Below, piece after piece: positions 1 to 8,075 of a stretch of DNA of 33,037 bases. The position numbers and the translations under genes are program-made. Under the pieces are notes generated by a model that was given only the letters and a program-made list of their open reading frames with translations, was not told the origin of the DNA and ran no database searches. This stretch comes from Verrucomicrobiota bacterium (GTDB lineage: Bacteria; Verrucomicrobiota; Verrucomicrobiia; Limisphaerales; SIBE01): assembly GCA_027623095.1 (NCBI GenBank), contig JAQBVM010000037.1, positions 1 through 33,037 on the forward strand. Reading direction: 5' to 3'. Numbering within the stretch: the stretch's first letter is position 1; every line of letters begins with the position of its first letter.

Positions 1-11
1 CTGAAGCCTAA

Positions 12-35
12 CGGCCACAGAGTGCCGCCCCGCCA
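12..35. repeat. Single arm of the family of inverted repeats seen at 9757-9904
   Basis: The sequence CACAGAGTGCCGCCCCGCCA closely matches the right arm of the inverted-repeat element at 9879-9904, which reads CACAGAGTGTCGCCCCACC. Only one arm is visible because the window begins here, so the partner arm may lie upstream. It carries no gene. The match is short but specific. Confidence 0.5.
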
Positions 36-140
36 ACACTATGAAAGCGTGCATGGAAAATGAAAACTTCCGAGAAGGCACGCGAATGGAGATCCTGAAC
101 CGAGCCGGAACGGTAGCGCCGATTGGTAATTGGCTGCATC

Positions 141-194
141 GCGGATTGCTAATCTGCGGCATGGCGGACTGCCAGTCCGCGCTGCTTCGAGCAG
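141..194. repeat. Three consecutive REP-like hairpins
   Basis: Three short hairpins follow each other: GCGGATT/AATCTGC (141-157, one G-T pair), GCGGACT-GCC-AGTCCGC (164-180, perfect) and CTGCT-TCG-AGCAG (182-194, perfect). The central stem resembles the GCGGGCT/AGCCCGC hairpins at 21764, 29614 and 29738. An open frame runs through this stretch into the cytochrome gene, but such structure argues that translation starts downstream of it. Confidence 0.65.
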
Positions 195-241
195 ACTGCT
201 CAACACGAGAAAAAAACCGACGACGGACGCGAATCGAAACC

Positions 242-2692
242 ATGAACCTACGTTTTGGTGGGGCTGTGCTGCTGCGCAGCCCTGATATCTGGGTGGCGCG
301 GCAGCACCACTCCACCGGGTGTGGCGACCGGTTCATAGAGAGTATCCACTCGCTAAAGGCGGGCCTTCTGATACTTCTCGCGACGATTTCAATTCAAAGC
401 GCCGATCCGAATCCATTCTCGCGGCCAAACATTGCCGGTTACGAACAGTTTTTTCGGAATCAACACAATGATACGGCTCAAGCGGGCGAACTCCTGTTTT
501 CGGAGCTGGGATGCATCAATTGCCATATTCCAGAGCCGGAGATAGCGGAACGTTTCAGCTTCGTCGAAGCGCCGCGGCTAGAGGGAATCGGACATCGCGT
601 ACAGCCGCGGTTTCTTCGTGAATGGCTGGAGAACCCGCACGCAGTGAAACCAGGGACCACAATGCCCGATCTCCTCGGACATTTGCCGAAATCGGTGAAA
701 GCTGGTAATGTTCGCGCCCTCGAACAGTTTCTTCTTTCGGTGCCCTATCCAGCGGTCCGAAATGATGTTCCAAAGGATATGCCGGGTAACATCAATCGAG
801 GCATGGAACTTTACCAAACCGTTGGCTGCGTCGCATGCCACTCCATCGATCCGAACACCGCTGCACAGGAAACATGGAAGGATTCGAACCCGGACATTCC
901 GGATTCGATTTCATCCGTGCATTTTCCCGGGTTGCGGCGGAAATACACCGAAGCGTCACTCGCGGCGTTCCTGATCGATCCTCTGAAAATCCGTCCATCC
1001 GGACGAATGCCTCGCATTCCCCTTTCCGAGCCTGAAGCATGCGACATCGCTGCATATCTGATCAGCGATTCTTCCGCGCCCTCGGAAATCAAACCGGTGA
1101 ATGAGTCCGAACGATCCGCGATTGATGCGGGGAAAGAGCAATTTCAACTCCTTGGCTGCGCAGCCTGTCACTCAGTAAAGATCAACGGCAACCGGCTGAC
1201 ATCGCTCCTTCGTGCACCTTCTCTCAAACAGCTTGCCCGCCGCGCCGAGGGTGGATGCCTTTCCCCTGCTCCACGAAATGGACTGCCGTATTACCCCTTG
1301 GAAACCGGTCAGCGAGCCGCAATTTCAGAAGCGCTGAAGTCGATTGAGACGCCTAGATCATTTTCTAGTCAGGAAAATCTTGAGCGGCAACTCATCGCCT
1401 TGAACTGTTTTGTTTGTCATCGACGGAATGGACGCGGAGGTCCAAACCTCGAGCGTAATCCGCACTTCAAATCCTCCGGTGAGGATCTTGGCGATGAAGG
1501 CCGGATTCCGCCGGACCTGACCAGGGTCGGCGCAAAACTAACTGCCACCGCGATGGTCCGCATTTTGACCGGTCAAGGTTCCGTTCGCCCCTATATGATG
1601 ACTCGAATGCCCGATTTTGGATTGGATCATTCGCAGAATCTCGCGTCTTTGTTCGAAAAAGCCGATTTACTCGCCACCCCGAGGCCGACTCTTCGGGACG
1701 GGAACGAGAACCAAGTGGGTCGAAACGCTTGGGGCCGGAGTTTAGTGGGGATCTCCGCCTTGAACTGTATCGCCTGTCACAACCTAAATGGCGCCAAATC
1801 TCCCGGAATTTCTGTTCTCGATCTCGCAAGTGCACCTCACCGCCTGCGACCTGAATGGTTCCGTGATTACTTAATCGATCCGACACGCTTTCGTCTCGGA
1901 ACCCGCATGCCCGCTTTTTGGCCTGCTGGCAAGCCGCTTCTCCCCGGATACGGCGGAACGACCGACCGTCAAATCGACAGCATTTGGGCATACCTCAATG
2001 AGATCGATCAGTCGCGCCTTCCGGAGGGAATGGAAATTAGAGGCGATTTCAAGCTCCGTCCCAGCCCGCGCCCCATCGTGTTTCGAACATTTATGAAGGG
2101 TGCGGGGATGCATGCGGTTGCGGTGGGATTCCCTCAAGGCGTCCACGCCGCATTCGACACTAAGAACATGCGCTGGGCGCTCGCCTGGAAAGGCGATTTT
2201 CTCGATGCCGAAAGCACTTGGGACGATCGTTTCACTCCGCTCACACCGCCGCTCGGACACGATGTCATTGCGCTCGAACCCAACCTGTCCGTCGCACGGC
2301 TGACAGAATCGAACGCGACATGGCCATCAAAGAATTACGCTGCATCAAAAGGGTACAGACTCGACAAAGACGGTGTGCCAACATTCCACTATCATTTCAA
2401 AGGAGTGGATGTTGAAGATCGGATTTCCCCAAATGAATCGGCTAACGGCCTCGTCAGAAGCCTTCGGTTGAGAGGCAGTCCGAGCCTAATTATCATTCGT
2501 TTGGCGGCTGGGAAAACGATTACTCCTCTGGCGAACCTTAAATGGCGGGTTTCTGACGGAAAAACGGTTGTGATGAGATTCTCAGAGAATACCCGCCCTA
2601 TTCTTTGCAACCTCGAGGGTTCCCAAGAATTAAGATTGCCTGTCGATCTCGGCTTGGGCCCAATCGAAATCGAATGGGAGATTCAATGGTGA
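242..2692 (+). CDS. Exported pentahaem cytochrome c with a C-terminal PVC-type domain
   Basis: Five CxxCH haem-attachment motifs are visible, at residues 91 (CINCH), 196 (CVACH), 306 (CAACH), 389 (CFVCH) and 509 (CIACH), spaced like repeated cytochrome c modules, several with a following R-MP methionine-ligand motif. The last 240 residues have no haem motif and resemble a C-terminal region found on PVC-group cytochromes (RPIVFRTFMKGAG). The protein should act in the periplasm or outer envelope, passing electrons from a dehydrogenase partner, perhaps the propeller protein encoded next. The ATG at 242 is preferred because DNA upstream is a run of REP hairpins, although the frame stays open back to 41. 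The hydrophobic export segment (KAGLLILLATIS) lies unusually far in, about residue 39, because a 60-bp palindrome sits inside the N-terminal coding region. No strong ribosome-binding site is seen, so the start is uncertain. Confidence 0.85.
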   Translation: MNLRFGGAVLLRSPDIWVARQHHSTGCGDRFIESIHSLKAGLLILLATISIQSADPNPFSRPNIAGYEQFFRNQHNDTAQAGELLFSELGCINCHIPEPEIAERFSFVEAPRLEGIGHRVQPRFLREWLENPHAVKPGTTMPDLLGHLPKSVKAGNVRALEQFLLSVPYPAVRNDVPKDMPGNINRGMELYQTVGCVACHSIDPNTAAQETWKDSNPDIPDSISSVHFPGLRRKYTEASLAAFLIDPLKIRPSGRMPRIPLSEPEACDIAAYLISDSSAPSEIKPVNESERSAIDAGKEQFQLLGCAACHSVKINGNRLTSLLRAPSLKQLARRAEGGCLSPAPRNGLPYYPLETGQRAAISEALKSIETPRSFSSQENLERQLIALNCFVCHRRNGRGGPNLERNPHFKSSGEDLGDEGRIPPDLTRVGAKLTATAMVRILTGQGSVRPYMMTRMPDFGLDHSQNLASLFEKADLLATPRPTLRDGNENQVGRNAWGRSLVGISALNCIACHNLNGAKSPGISVLDLASAPHRLRPEWFRDYLIDPTRFRLGTRMPAFWPAGKPLLPGYGGTTDRQIDSIWAYLNEIDQSRLPEGMEIRGDFKLRPSPRPIVFRTFMKGAGMHAVAVGFPQGVHAAFDTKNMRWALAWKGDFLDAESTWDDRFTPLTPPLGHDVIALEPNLSVARLTESNATWPSKNYAASKGYRLDKDGVPTFHYHFKGVDVEDRISPNESANGLVRSLRLRGSPSLIIIRLAAGKTITPLANLKWRVSDGKTVVMRFSENTRPILCNLEGSQELRLPVDLGLGPIEIEWEIQW
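257..316. repeat. 60-bp palindromic element inside the cytochrome N-terminal coding region
   Basis: The 21-base arms at 257-277 and 296-316 are inverted copies of one another with four mismatches, sharing GTGCTGC and GCGC blocks, around an 18-base loop. It begins GGTGGGGC and contains AGCCCTG, as does the arm of the element at 9757. It is exactly 20 codons long, so the reading frame passes through it. It pushes the signal-peptide core away from the start codon. Confidence 0.65.
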
Positions 2693-2770
2693 AAGGCGTC
2701 AATCGAATCCAGGTTCGGACACATTTGCGTTCGCAACCACAGACGAAGACTCTCTCCATGAACTTGATAT

Positions 2771-2822
2771 TGCTGCGGGTCACAGACCCGCGCTCCGGAG
2801 CGCGCCTCTGTGAGGCGCAGCA
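2771..2822. repeat. 52-bp palindrome made of two mirrored hairpins
   Basis: The whole segment folds on itself with 26-base arms. The only four mismatches between arms are the two GG/CC pairs that make each arm an internal hairpin: CGGGT-CACAG-ACCCG in the left arm and CGCCT-CTGTG-AGGCG in the right arm. It lies about 80 bp after the cytochrome stop codon and may act as a transcript-end structure or a REP element. No T-run follows, so a classical intrinsic terminator is not supported. Confidence 0.75.
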
Positions 2823-2925
2823 GTTAAGGGGTTCAAAGCGCGAAAGATTTCGTGGAATTCTCTCCATGATCCGGTTTATGGCCACGATTCACGTCCAATA
2901 TTCGGAGGCGTTCCCTCTTCATGAG

Positions 2926-3003
2926 GTCAACGTTCAACGTTCAACGTTCAACCTGCAAATGAACGTTCGAAGTTGGATGTTCAACGTTGAACGTTCGACG
3001 TTC
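2926..3003. repeat. TCAACGT heptamer repeat with inverted partner
   Basis: Three perfect tandem copies of TCAACGT plus TCAAC occupy 2927-2952. After a short spacer, degenerate reversed copies (TTCAACGTTGAACGTTCGAC) follow at 2980-2999. The region can therefore fold into a long hairpin. It ends 17 bp before the start codon of the propeller gene, so it must form part of that gene's 5' leader or promoter. The 2693-3020 spacer otherwise shows nothing gene-like. Confidence 0.8.
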
Positions 3004-3020
3004 CTGGTCCCGATGCGCGG

Positions 3021-4538
3021 ATGAATGTCGTGGATGTGACATCAAAACCGGTTTCCCGAACGCGGATTTGGGCGCTACTGTTTCTGTTGGCATCGTTGCC
3101 TACGCATCTCACCAGAGCTGCGGGACCTTACGAAGAAAATGAATTCTACAGGCTCGAAACAATCGCGATTCCCAACGGCCTGTCGTTCGAAGTCAGCGGT
3201 CTTGCATTGCTTCCGGATGGCCGATTGGCGGCGGCAATTCGCAAAGGCGAAGTCTGGATCATTAAGATCCACGATAACGCGACCGGGTCGAAACCTCAAT
3301 TCACGCGCTTTGCGTCCGGACTTCACGAACCGCTCGGTTTAGCCTGGCACAACGGAGCGCTTTATACCGCCCAACGAACTGAGGTGACGCGGCTCGCCGA
3401 CTCGAATGGGGATGGAATCGCCGACGTGTACGAGACAATCGCCACAGGCTGGGGAGTGAGCGGCAATTACCATGAGTATTGCTATGGACCTGTGTTCGAT
3501 CGCAACGACGATCTTTGGATCACGCTAAATTCCACGCTCGGTCAAAGCGTCGATCCTGCTGATCGGGCCTGGCGGGGATGGAGTTTGAAGATTCGGGCGG
3601 ACGGAACTTGGTCTCCCATCTCAGGCGGCTTTCGATCTCCATCGGGAATTGGACTCAACGGAAGCGGCGATTTGTTCGCGACAGACCAGCAAGGCAACTG
3701 GTTCGGCACCTGCGCTCTCGTTCAAATCCTACCCGGCACATTTCACGGACACGCCGACGCGCTTGAATTTTGCAGTCTTCCCGGTGCGACATTTCCGCAT
3801 CCGGGTCCACTACCTAGGGGTCTAACCGTCGCCGAAGCCTCGAGAAGAGTTGCGGCCTACAAACTCCCCGCTGTCTGGTTTCCGTACCGCAAGATGGGGA
3901 TGAGCACGACCGATCTCCTCTATGACACAACAGAGGGCGCTTTCGGTCCATTTGCGAACCAGCTTTTTGTCGGCGAATTCACCATGTCTCAAGTCAGCCG
4001 CGTCTTTCTCGAAAAGGTTCAAGGCGAATATCAGGGAGCCTGTTTTCCATTTCGAAAGGGGTTTCAATGCGCTGTCTTTCGGCTGGCTTGGGGAGCGGAC
4101 GGTTCCATGTTCGTTGGAGAGAACAATCGCGGTTGGAATTCCCTCGGAACCCGAGCCTTCGGACTTCAGCGCTTGGTCTGGACGGGCGTGACTCCTTTCG
4201 AGATTCAAGAGATGCGCGCCCTGCCGGATGGATTCGAGCTTCTTTTCACAGCGCCACTTCATCCAAACACCGAATCCGGGACAGATTCGATTGCAATGAA
4301 ATCCTACACCTATCGCTATCACGCCGCATACGGGAGTGAAGAAATCGACACGCGCGACCTCAGCATTACGAAGACCTCGATTTCAGAGGACCGCTTGCGG
4401 TTAGCCCTCTCGATCGATGGATTACGCGAGGGATACGTGCATGAACTCAGGCTTCCGCGCATGCGCTCGGCTCAGGGCATTCCCCTGCTCCATCCGGAGG
4501 CCTACTACACTCTCAACAGAATCCCGATCTCTCCATGA
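3021..4538 (+). CDS. Secreted PVC-type beta-propeller protein, glucose/sorbosone dehydrogenase-like
   Basis: A signal peptide (residues about 12-33, ending THLTRAA) is followed by a propeller domain with strand-loop motifs such as SGLALLPDGRLAAAIRKGEVW, EPLGLAWHNGALY and SPSGIGLNGSGDLFATDQQGNW. The last 110 residues form an Ig-like or Cu-oxidase-like domain with TYRYHAAYGSEE and REGYVHELRLP, a combination known in PVC proteins that often also carry a CxxCH cytochrome module. No CxxCH is present here. It follows the pentahaem cytochrome on the same strand, so the pair may be a split version of that fused architecture: a propeller that oxidises a sugar-like substrate and a cytochrome that takes the electrons. 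The substrate cannot be read from the sequence. Confidence 0.75.
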   Translation: MNVVDVTSKPVSRTRIWALLFLLASLPTHLTRAAGPYEENEFYRLETIAIPNGLSFEVSGLALLPDGRLAAAIRKGEVWIIKIHDNATGSKPQFTRFASGLHEPLGLAWHNGALYTAQRTEVTRLADSNGDGIADVYETIATGWGVSGNYHEYCYGPVFDRNDDLWITLNSTLGQSVDPADRAWRGWSLKIRADGTWSPISGGFRSPSGIGLNGSGDLFATDQQGNWFGTCALVQILPGTFHGHADALEFCSLPGATFPHPGPLPRGLTVAEASRRVAAYKLPAVWFPYRKMGMSTTDLLYDTTEGAFGPFANQLFVGEFTMSQVSRVFLEKVQGEYQGACFPFRKGFQCAVFRLAWGADGSMFVGENNRGWNSLGTRAFGLQRLVWTGVTPFEIQEMRALPDGFELLFTAPLHPNTESGTDSIAMKSYTYRYHAAYGSEEIDTRDLSITKTSISEDRLRLALSIDGLREGYVHELRLPRMRSAQGIPLLHPEAYYTLNRIPISP

Positions 4539-4632
4539 AACCAATTGAGCTCGAACTCCGTCTCCCATTGCAATATCCCGATGAAAGAGATCGGAACGCG
4601 GCGCAAAAAAAATCTCTCACACAGTCACGAAA

Positions 4633-5661
4633 ATGAATCAAAACATCGCAAGCGGCAGGTGCCTCTTACTATTGCTGGCGGCCACGCTGGCATTTCGAGC
4701 CTTTGCGGAGGATCCGCCGCAGTCCACCGCCGCCGATTGGTATTCGCAAACTCCGGAAACCAAAGAGGATCTGCTGCAAATCCAAAACCGGCTGAAAGAA
4801 CTGCTTCCTCAGGCCAGCGAAGCCACGGTAGCAATTTTTGTCGGAAGAGGCGCCGGAAGCGGTGTGATCGTTTCAGCGGACGGCTACATTCTTACGGCGG
4901 GTCACCTAATCAGCCGGGCCGGGGAATCGATCGAAATCGTGCTTTCCAATGGAAAGCGCGTGGAAGCTAAAACTCTAGGAGCACTCAAGTTCACGGACGC
5001 CGGGATGGCAAAAATTGACGAGGAAGGCCCCTGGCCATTCGTTCGCCTTTCAAAATCGAACATAGAAATCGGGGATTGGTGCTTCGCTCTGGGCCATCCG
5101 GGCGGTTACGATAAGGAGCGAGACGTCGTTGTGCGGCTCGGTCGAGTCATCCAGTCAAGCACAAGCCGGTCGAGCCAGTTGAGCCGATCGAGAGGCAAGA
5201 TCCGAACCGACTGCAAAATCATCAGCGGCGACTCTGGAGGCCCGTTATTCAACTTGAACGGAGAGATCATAGGAATCCATAGCAGTATCTCGGAGAATCT
5301 GAATGAAAACTTCCACGTGCCGGTGGAAGCGTTTCAGCGAGACAGGGAAAAGCTTGTTGCCGGAATTGTTTTCCCGAAAAGGACTCGTCCAGCGGGTGGT
5401 TTTCTTGGAGTCCACACTCGATCCCATACCGAGGGTGTCGAGGTTGAGGACGTCGTAGAAGATTCCGCGGCAGCCGAGAGCGGAATCAAGGGGTCCGACA
5501 TTATCACCCGCGTGGATGGTTTCCCGATGACAGGAGACATCGACGAATTCACCATGGCAATCGGAAGTTATCGCCCCGGAGAAGAAATCAAGATTGAATT
5601 GAAGCGAAATGGAGAAATAATTGAACTCGATATCAAATTAGGCGCCCGATCCAGATTTTGA
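4633..5661 (+). CDS. Exported HtrA/DegP-like serine protease with one PDZ domain
   Basis: An N-terminal signal peptide (CLLLLLAATLAFRAFA, residues 10-25) precedes a trypsin-fold S1C protease. The catalytic triad is intact: His91 in LTAGHL, Asp122 in FTDAGMAKI and Ser201 in GDSGGPLFN. A single PDZ domain follows at about 255-337 (GFLGVHTRSHTEGVEVEDVV to IELKRNGEIIELDIKLG). At 342 residues it is shorter than E. coli DegP and closer to DegS-type one-PDZ members, but it has a cleavable-looking signal rather than a clear anchor. The expected role is periplasmic quality control or a regulated proteolytic step. The next gene, 56 bp downstream, encodes a related protein without catalytic residues, so both are probably co-transcribed. 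Confidence 0.9.
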   Translation: MNQNIASGRCLLLLLAATLAFRAFAEDPPQSTAADWYSQTPETKEDLLQIQNRLKELLPQASEATVAIFVGRGAGSGVIVSADGYILTAGHLISRAGESIEIVLSNGKRVEAKTLGALKFTDAGMAKIDEEGPWPFVRLSKSNIEIGDWCFALGHPGGYDKERDVVVRLGRVIQSSTSRSSQLSRSRGKIRTDCKIISGDSGGPLFNLNGEIIGIHSSISENLNENFHVPVEAFQRDREKLVAGIVFPKRTRPAGGFLGVHTRSHTEGVEVEDVVEDSAAAESGIKGSDIITRVDGFPMTGDIDEFTMAIGSYRPGEEIKIELKRNGEIIELDIKLGARSRF

Positions 5662-5717
5662 ATCGGTGACGCCAAAACTCAGATCCTTTTGAAATTCGAC
5701 CTTCTGCAAGATTGAAA

Positions 5718-6722
5718 ATGAAGATTCTCATCTCAATATTCGCCGTGATCGCATGGCTGGCTCCGGCAACGCTCGAGGCACAACCTCGAACGCTCTCCAC
5801 GAGAGATCGAATCGACGGTGAACGCACCACGAGGGCATTCGCGGAGGCGGTGAGCGGGCAAAAACAATCCGTTGCCGAAATACGGCGCGGAGATCGGCTG
5901 ATTGCCCTGGCAACCATTGTTTCTTCCGACGGTCTGCTTCTCACCAAAGCAAGCGAGCTGACGGGGGGATTTTCCGTTCGATTACCCGACGGACGAGAGT
6001 TTGAGTCGCCGTTGTTTGAGCCAGCCTATGGCGAGGATATCGCTCTCGTTAAGGTGCCGGCCCAGGATCTGCATCCAGTGCGTTGGGGTGGCTCGACCAA
6101 TCTGACGATTGGGCACTGGGTCTCTGGTTTTGACACCGAGTTGAATCGCGTGCGAATTGGAATCATCAGCGCGAAAAGACGCACGTTTAAACGCACTGGC
6201 GGAGTTATGGGTGTGCAAATGGGAACCGACGGCGAGAGTGTCGGCGGCGTTGAAATCGTCCGAGTGTATCCGGGCAGTGGCGCGGATGCCGTCGGCATAC
6301 AGCGGCGCGATGTGGTTGTTTCTGTCGATGGCAAATCGGTCCTTGAACGGTCTGAACTGCTTGAAGCCGTTTCCGCGCACGACCCCGGGGAGAAAATAAA
6401 AGTTACGCTTCGGCGCGACGGCGAGGACATTGAGCTTGAGATCACTCTCGGGGACCGATTGGCTGTATTTGACGAGTTTAACAACGATCTCGAATTTAGC
6501 GGAGAAACCTCGAAGCGCCGATCTGGGTTTGGCGAGGTGATCCAACACGATATCCCCCTCGGCTCGCGCGCGATGGGCGGACCTCTATTTTCGCTCGATG
6601 GCGCGGTATGCGGGATTCAAATTGCGCGTTTCGACCGAGTCGCCACATTCGCAATTCCTTCCGAATTGGCTCAATCAATCATCGAACGTCTGAGACCCAA
6701 ACTCGCGGTTCCCGCAGATTAG
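5718..6722 (+). CDS. Exported HtrA-like pseudoprotease with a PDZ domain nested in the protease fold
   Basis: A signal peptide (residues 1-22, ending LEAQ) is followed by a trypsin-like N-lobe. The usual TAGH histidine motif is replaced by TKAS (His to Ser79), Asp107 is kept in GEDIALVKV, and GDSGGP has become RAMGGP (Ser to Met286). A PDZ domain sits at about 163-246 (GVMGVQMG to LRRDGEDIELEITLG), before the C-terminal strand pair MGGPLFSLDGAVCGIQIAR rather than after it. Protease cannot be its activity; substrate binding, scaffolding or control of the active protease encoded just upstream is more likely. Related PVC proteins with QHD-then-GGPL motifs are known to me, so the architecture is probably a lineage family and not a local accident. 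The ATG at 5718 is preferred over the TTG two codons earlier. Confidence 0.85.
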   Translation: MKILISIFAVIAWLAPATLEAQPRTLSTRDRIDGERTTRAFAEAVSGQKQSVAEIRRGDRLIALATIVSSDGLLLTKASELTGGFSVRLPDGREFESPLFEPAYGEDIALVKVPAQDLHPVRWGGSTNLTIGHWVSGFDTELNRVRIGIISAKRRTFKRTGGVMGVQMGTDGESVGGVEIVRVYPGSGADAVGIQRRDVVVSVDGKSVLERSELLEAVSAHDPGEKIKVTLRRDGEDIELEITLGDRLAVFDEFNNDLEFSGETSKRRSGFGEVIQHDIPLGSRAMGGPLFSLDGAVCGIQIARFDRVATFAIPSELAQSIIERLRPKLAVPAD

Positions 6723-6881
6723 GCCTGGGACGATCGCGAAAAATTTGCAGAACCCGAGTTTATCGCGCCGGGCGGATTTCCAAGGTGCCGCTTGCTTAAG
6801 GAACGTTCAACTCGTCTGAGTTCAGCAATCGAATGCGGAGCTTGCTAAAGGCGCGCAGATTTCTCTCTTTCGATTCAACGA

Positions 6882-7979
6882 CTACAACGCTTTCTCCGTA
6901 CCGCAACGCTCGCAGAATGGAAGCAAACTATGCCGTTGTGCCGCGCAGCTCTCACATTTCTCGAAAAGAGACGTTCCGCATGAGGGACACGCGTAGGGCG
7001 AATCAAGCCCACCGCCGGAGCCAGTCGCATTCTCTGATGAAGTCAGCAGTCTCGGCCCCTTGCGAGTCCAGATCGCGTGCCTGAAGGCGCCGCGAACAAT
7101 CGGGTACGAGCAGATCGGGCAAAGATGACTCGCGTAAGCCTCGCGGTAACGTTTGAGGAGCGTTTCAGCTCCCGGTTTCGCGACTTTCCACAGCACCCAA
7201 ATGAAGAATGCGATCACAATAAAGATTGCGGCCAGAATCGCGATGTACTTGAAGAATTCTCGTGGAAAATGCTCGAACATCACAATCCCAACCTTCCAAA
7301 AAGAGGCTATCAGAAGCGAAACGAAGATGAGGCGGTAAGATCCCTCCCGGCACCAATAAACGAGCCATGCCGCCAACAAGAAAAGGGGAACAATGAACGC
7401 AAGCTTGAACGAAGCAACCTTGAACCGATGCTGCCGCAAGAGCCGGTCGAATTCCTCTTGCGCCGGCCTGTGCTGAGCTTCAACCTGCCCGGTCACTAAC
7501 CGTTGCTCTTCGGTCAATTCGAACTTCGTCTGACTGGAACTTACAATCTCGGCATTCGCGCTCTCAAATCGATCCTGAGCATCGAGAAATCGCTGCTGAC
7601 TCGTGGCAAGCGCCTGCTGTTCGGTTTCGCTCGGAGCCACCTTCTGTTCCAAACTAAGCCGATGCAGATCCATCATCTGCTTCATTGTTTCGCGCGCGTT
7701 GTCCATGCTCTGGCTGAGATTCTGTTGAATCTCCCTCTGACGGGTAATCTGCGTGTCGACCTCCCGGATCCGCCCGGCAAGCTCACTCGTTCGATCCAAA
7801 AGACTCTGATCCACATGCCGTTCCGTTACTCTCTGAAAATCTGGTCCCGTGAGATCTCCAATGTCCGAAAGGAAAAATCCAAGCAGCCAGATCAGGAGAA
7901 GGGTGAGCAACGTGGACAAGAAATAGGTTGTCCATCTGAGTGAAGCAGGAGCGGTTCCGCCAGCGTGAGTCTTTTTCAT
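6882..7979 (-). CDS. Membrane protein with long coiled coil and C-terminal zinc ribbons, unknown function
   Basis: I do not recognise a named family. Residues 18-38 form a transmembrane helix; 50-190 are charged and helical, probably a coiled coil (SELAGRIREVDTQITRQREI); three more membrane segments follow at about 192-209, 215-234 and 243-265. The C-terminal 80 residues carry four CxxC pairs at 287/290, 331/334, 342/345 and 356/359, enough for two zinc ribbons. The topology suggests a large extracytoplasmic helical domain between the first two helices and a cytoplasmic metal-binding tail, a plausible sensor or scaffold arrangement. It faces the protease pair convergently and lies about 100 bp downstream of the dehydratase gene on the same strand. 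No enzyme motif is seen. Confidence 0.8.
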   Translation of the reverse strand: MKKTHAGGTAPASLRWTTYFLSTLLTLLLIWLLGFFLSDIGDLTGPDFQRVTERHVDQSLLDRTSELAGRIREVDTQITRQREIQQNLSQSMDNARETMKQMMDLHRLSLEQKVAPSETEQQALATSQQRFLDAQDRFESANAEIVSSSQTKFELTEEQRLVTGQVEAQHRPAQEEFDRLLRQHRFKVASFKLAFIVPLFLLAAWLVYWCREGSYRLIFVSLLIASFWKVGIVMFEHFPREFFKYIAILAAIFIVIAFFIWVLWKVAKPGAETLLKRYREAYASHLCPICSYPIVRGAFRHAIWTRKGPRLLTSSENATGSGGGLDSPYACPSCGTSLFEKCESCAAQRHSLLPFCERCGTEKAL

Positions 7980-8075
7980 GCGGTCACGGTATCTCTACAG
8001 GTCGGATCTCAGTAATTGGAAAAGTTTTCTCGGATATCGACACACTCAATGACGGTTCCAAACTCACCGGCTTTT

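Noticed and set aside
1467..1991. A 174-residue frame antisense to the cytochrome gene
   Set aside because: It lies fully opposite haem motifs of a clear protein and has low-complexity Arg/Ser-rich composition.
2926..3003. CRISPR array
   Set aside because: Units are 7 bp, contiguous and partly inverted, with no unique spacers and no cas genes.
2605..3024. A 139-residue protein ending in NVQRSTFNLQ and VERSTF peptides
   Set aside because: This is the translation of the palindrome and the heptamer array; no start context or family supports it.
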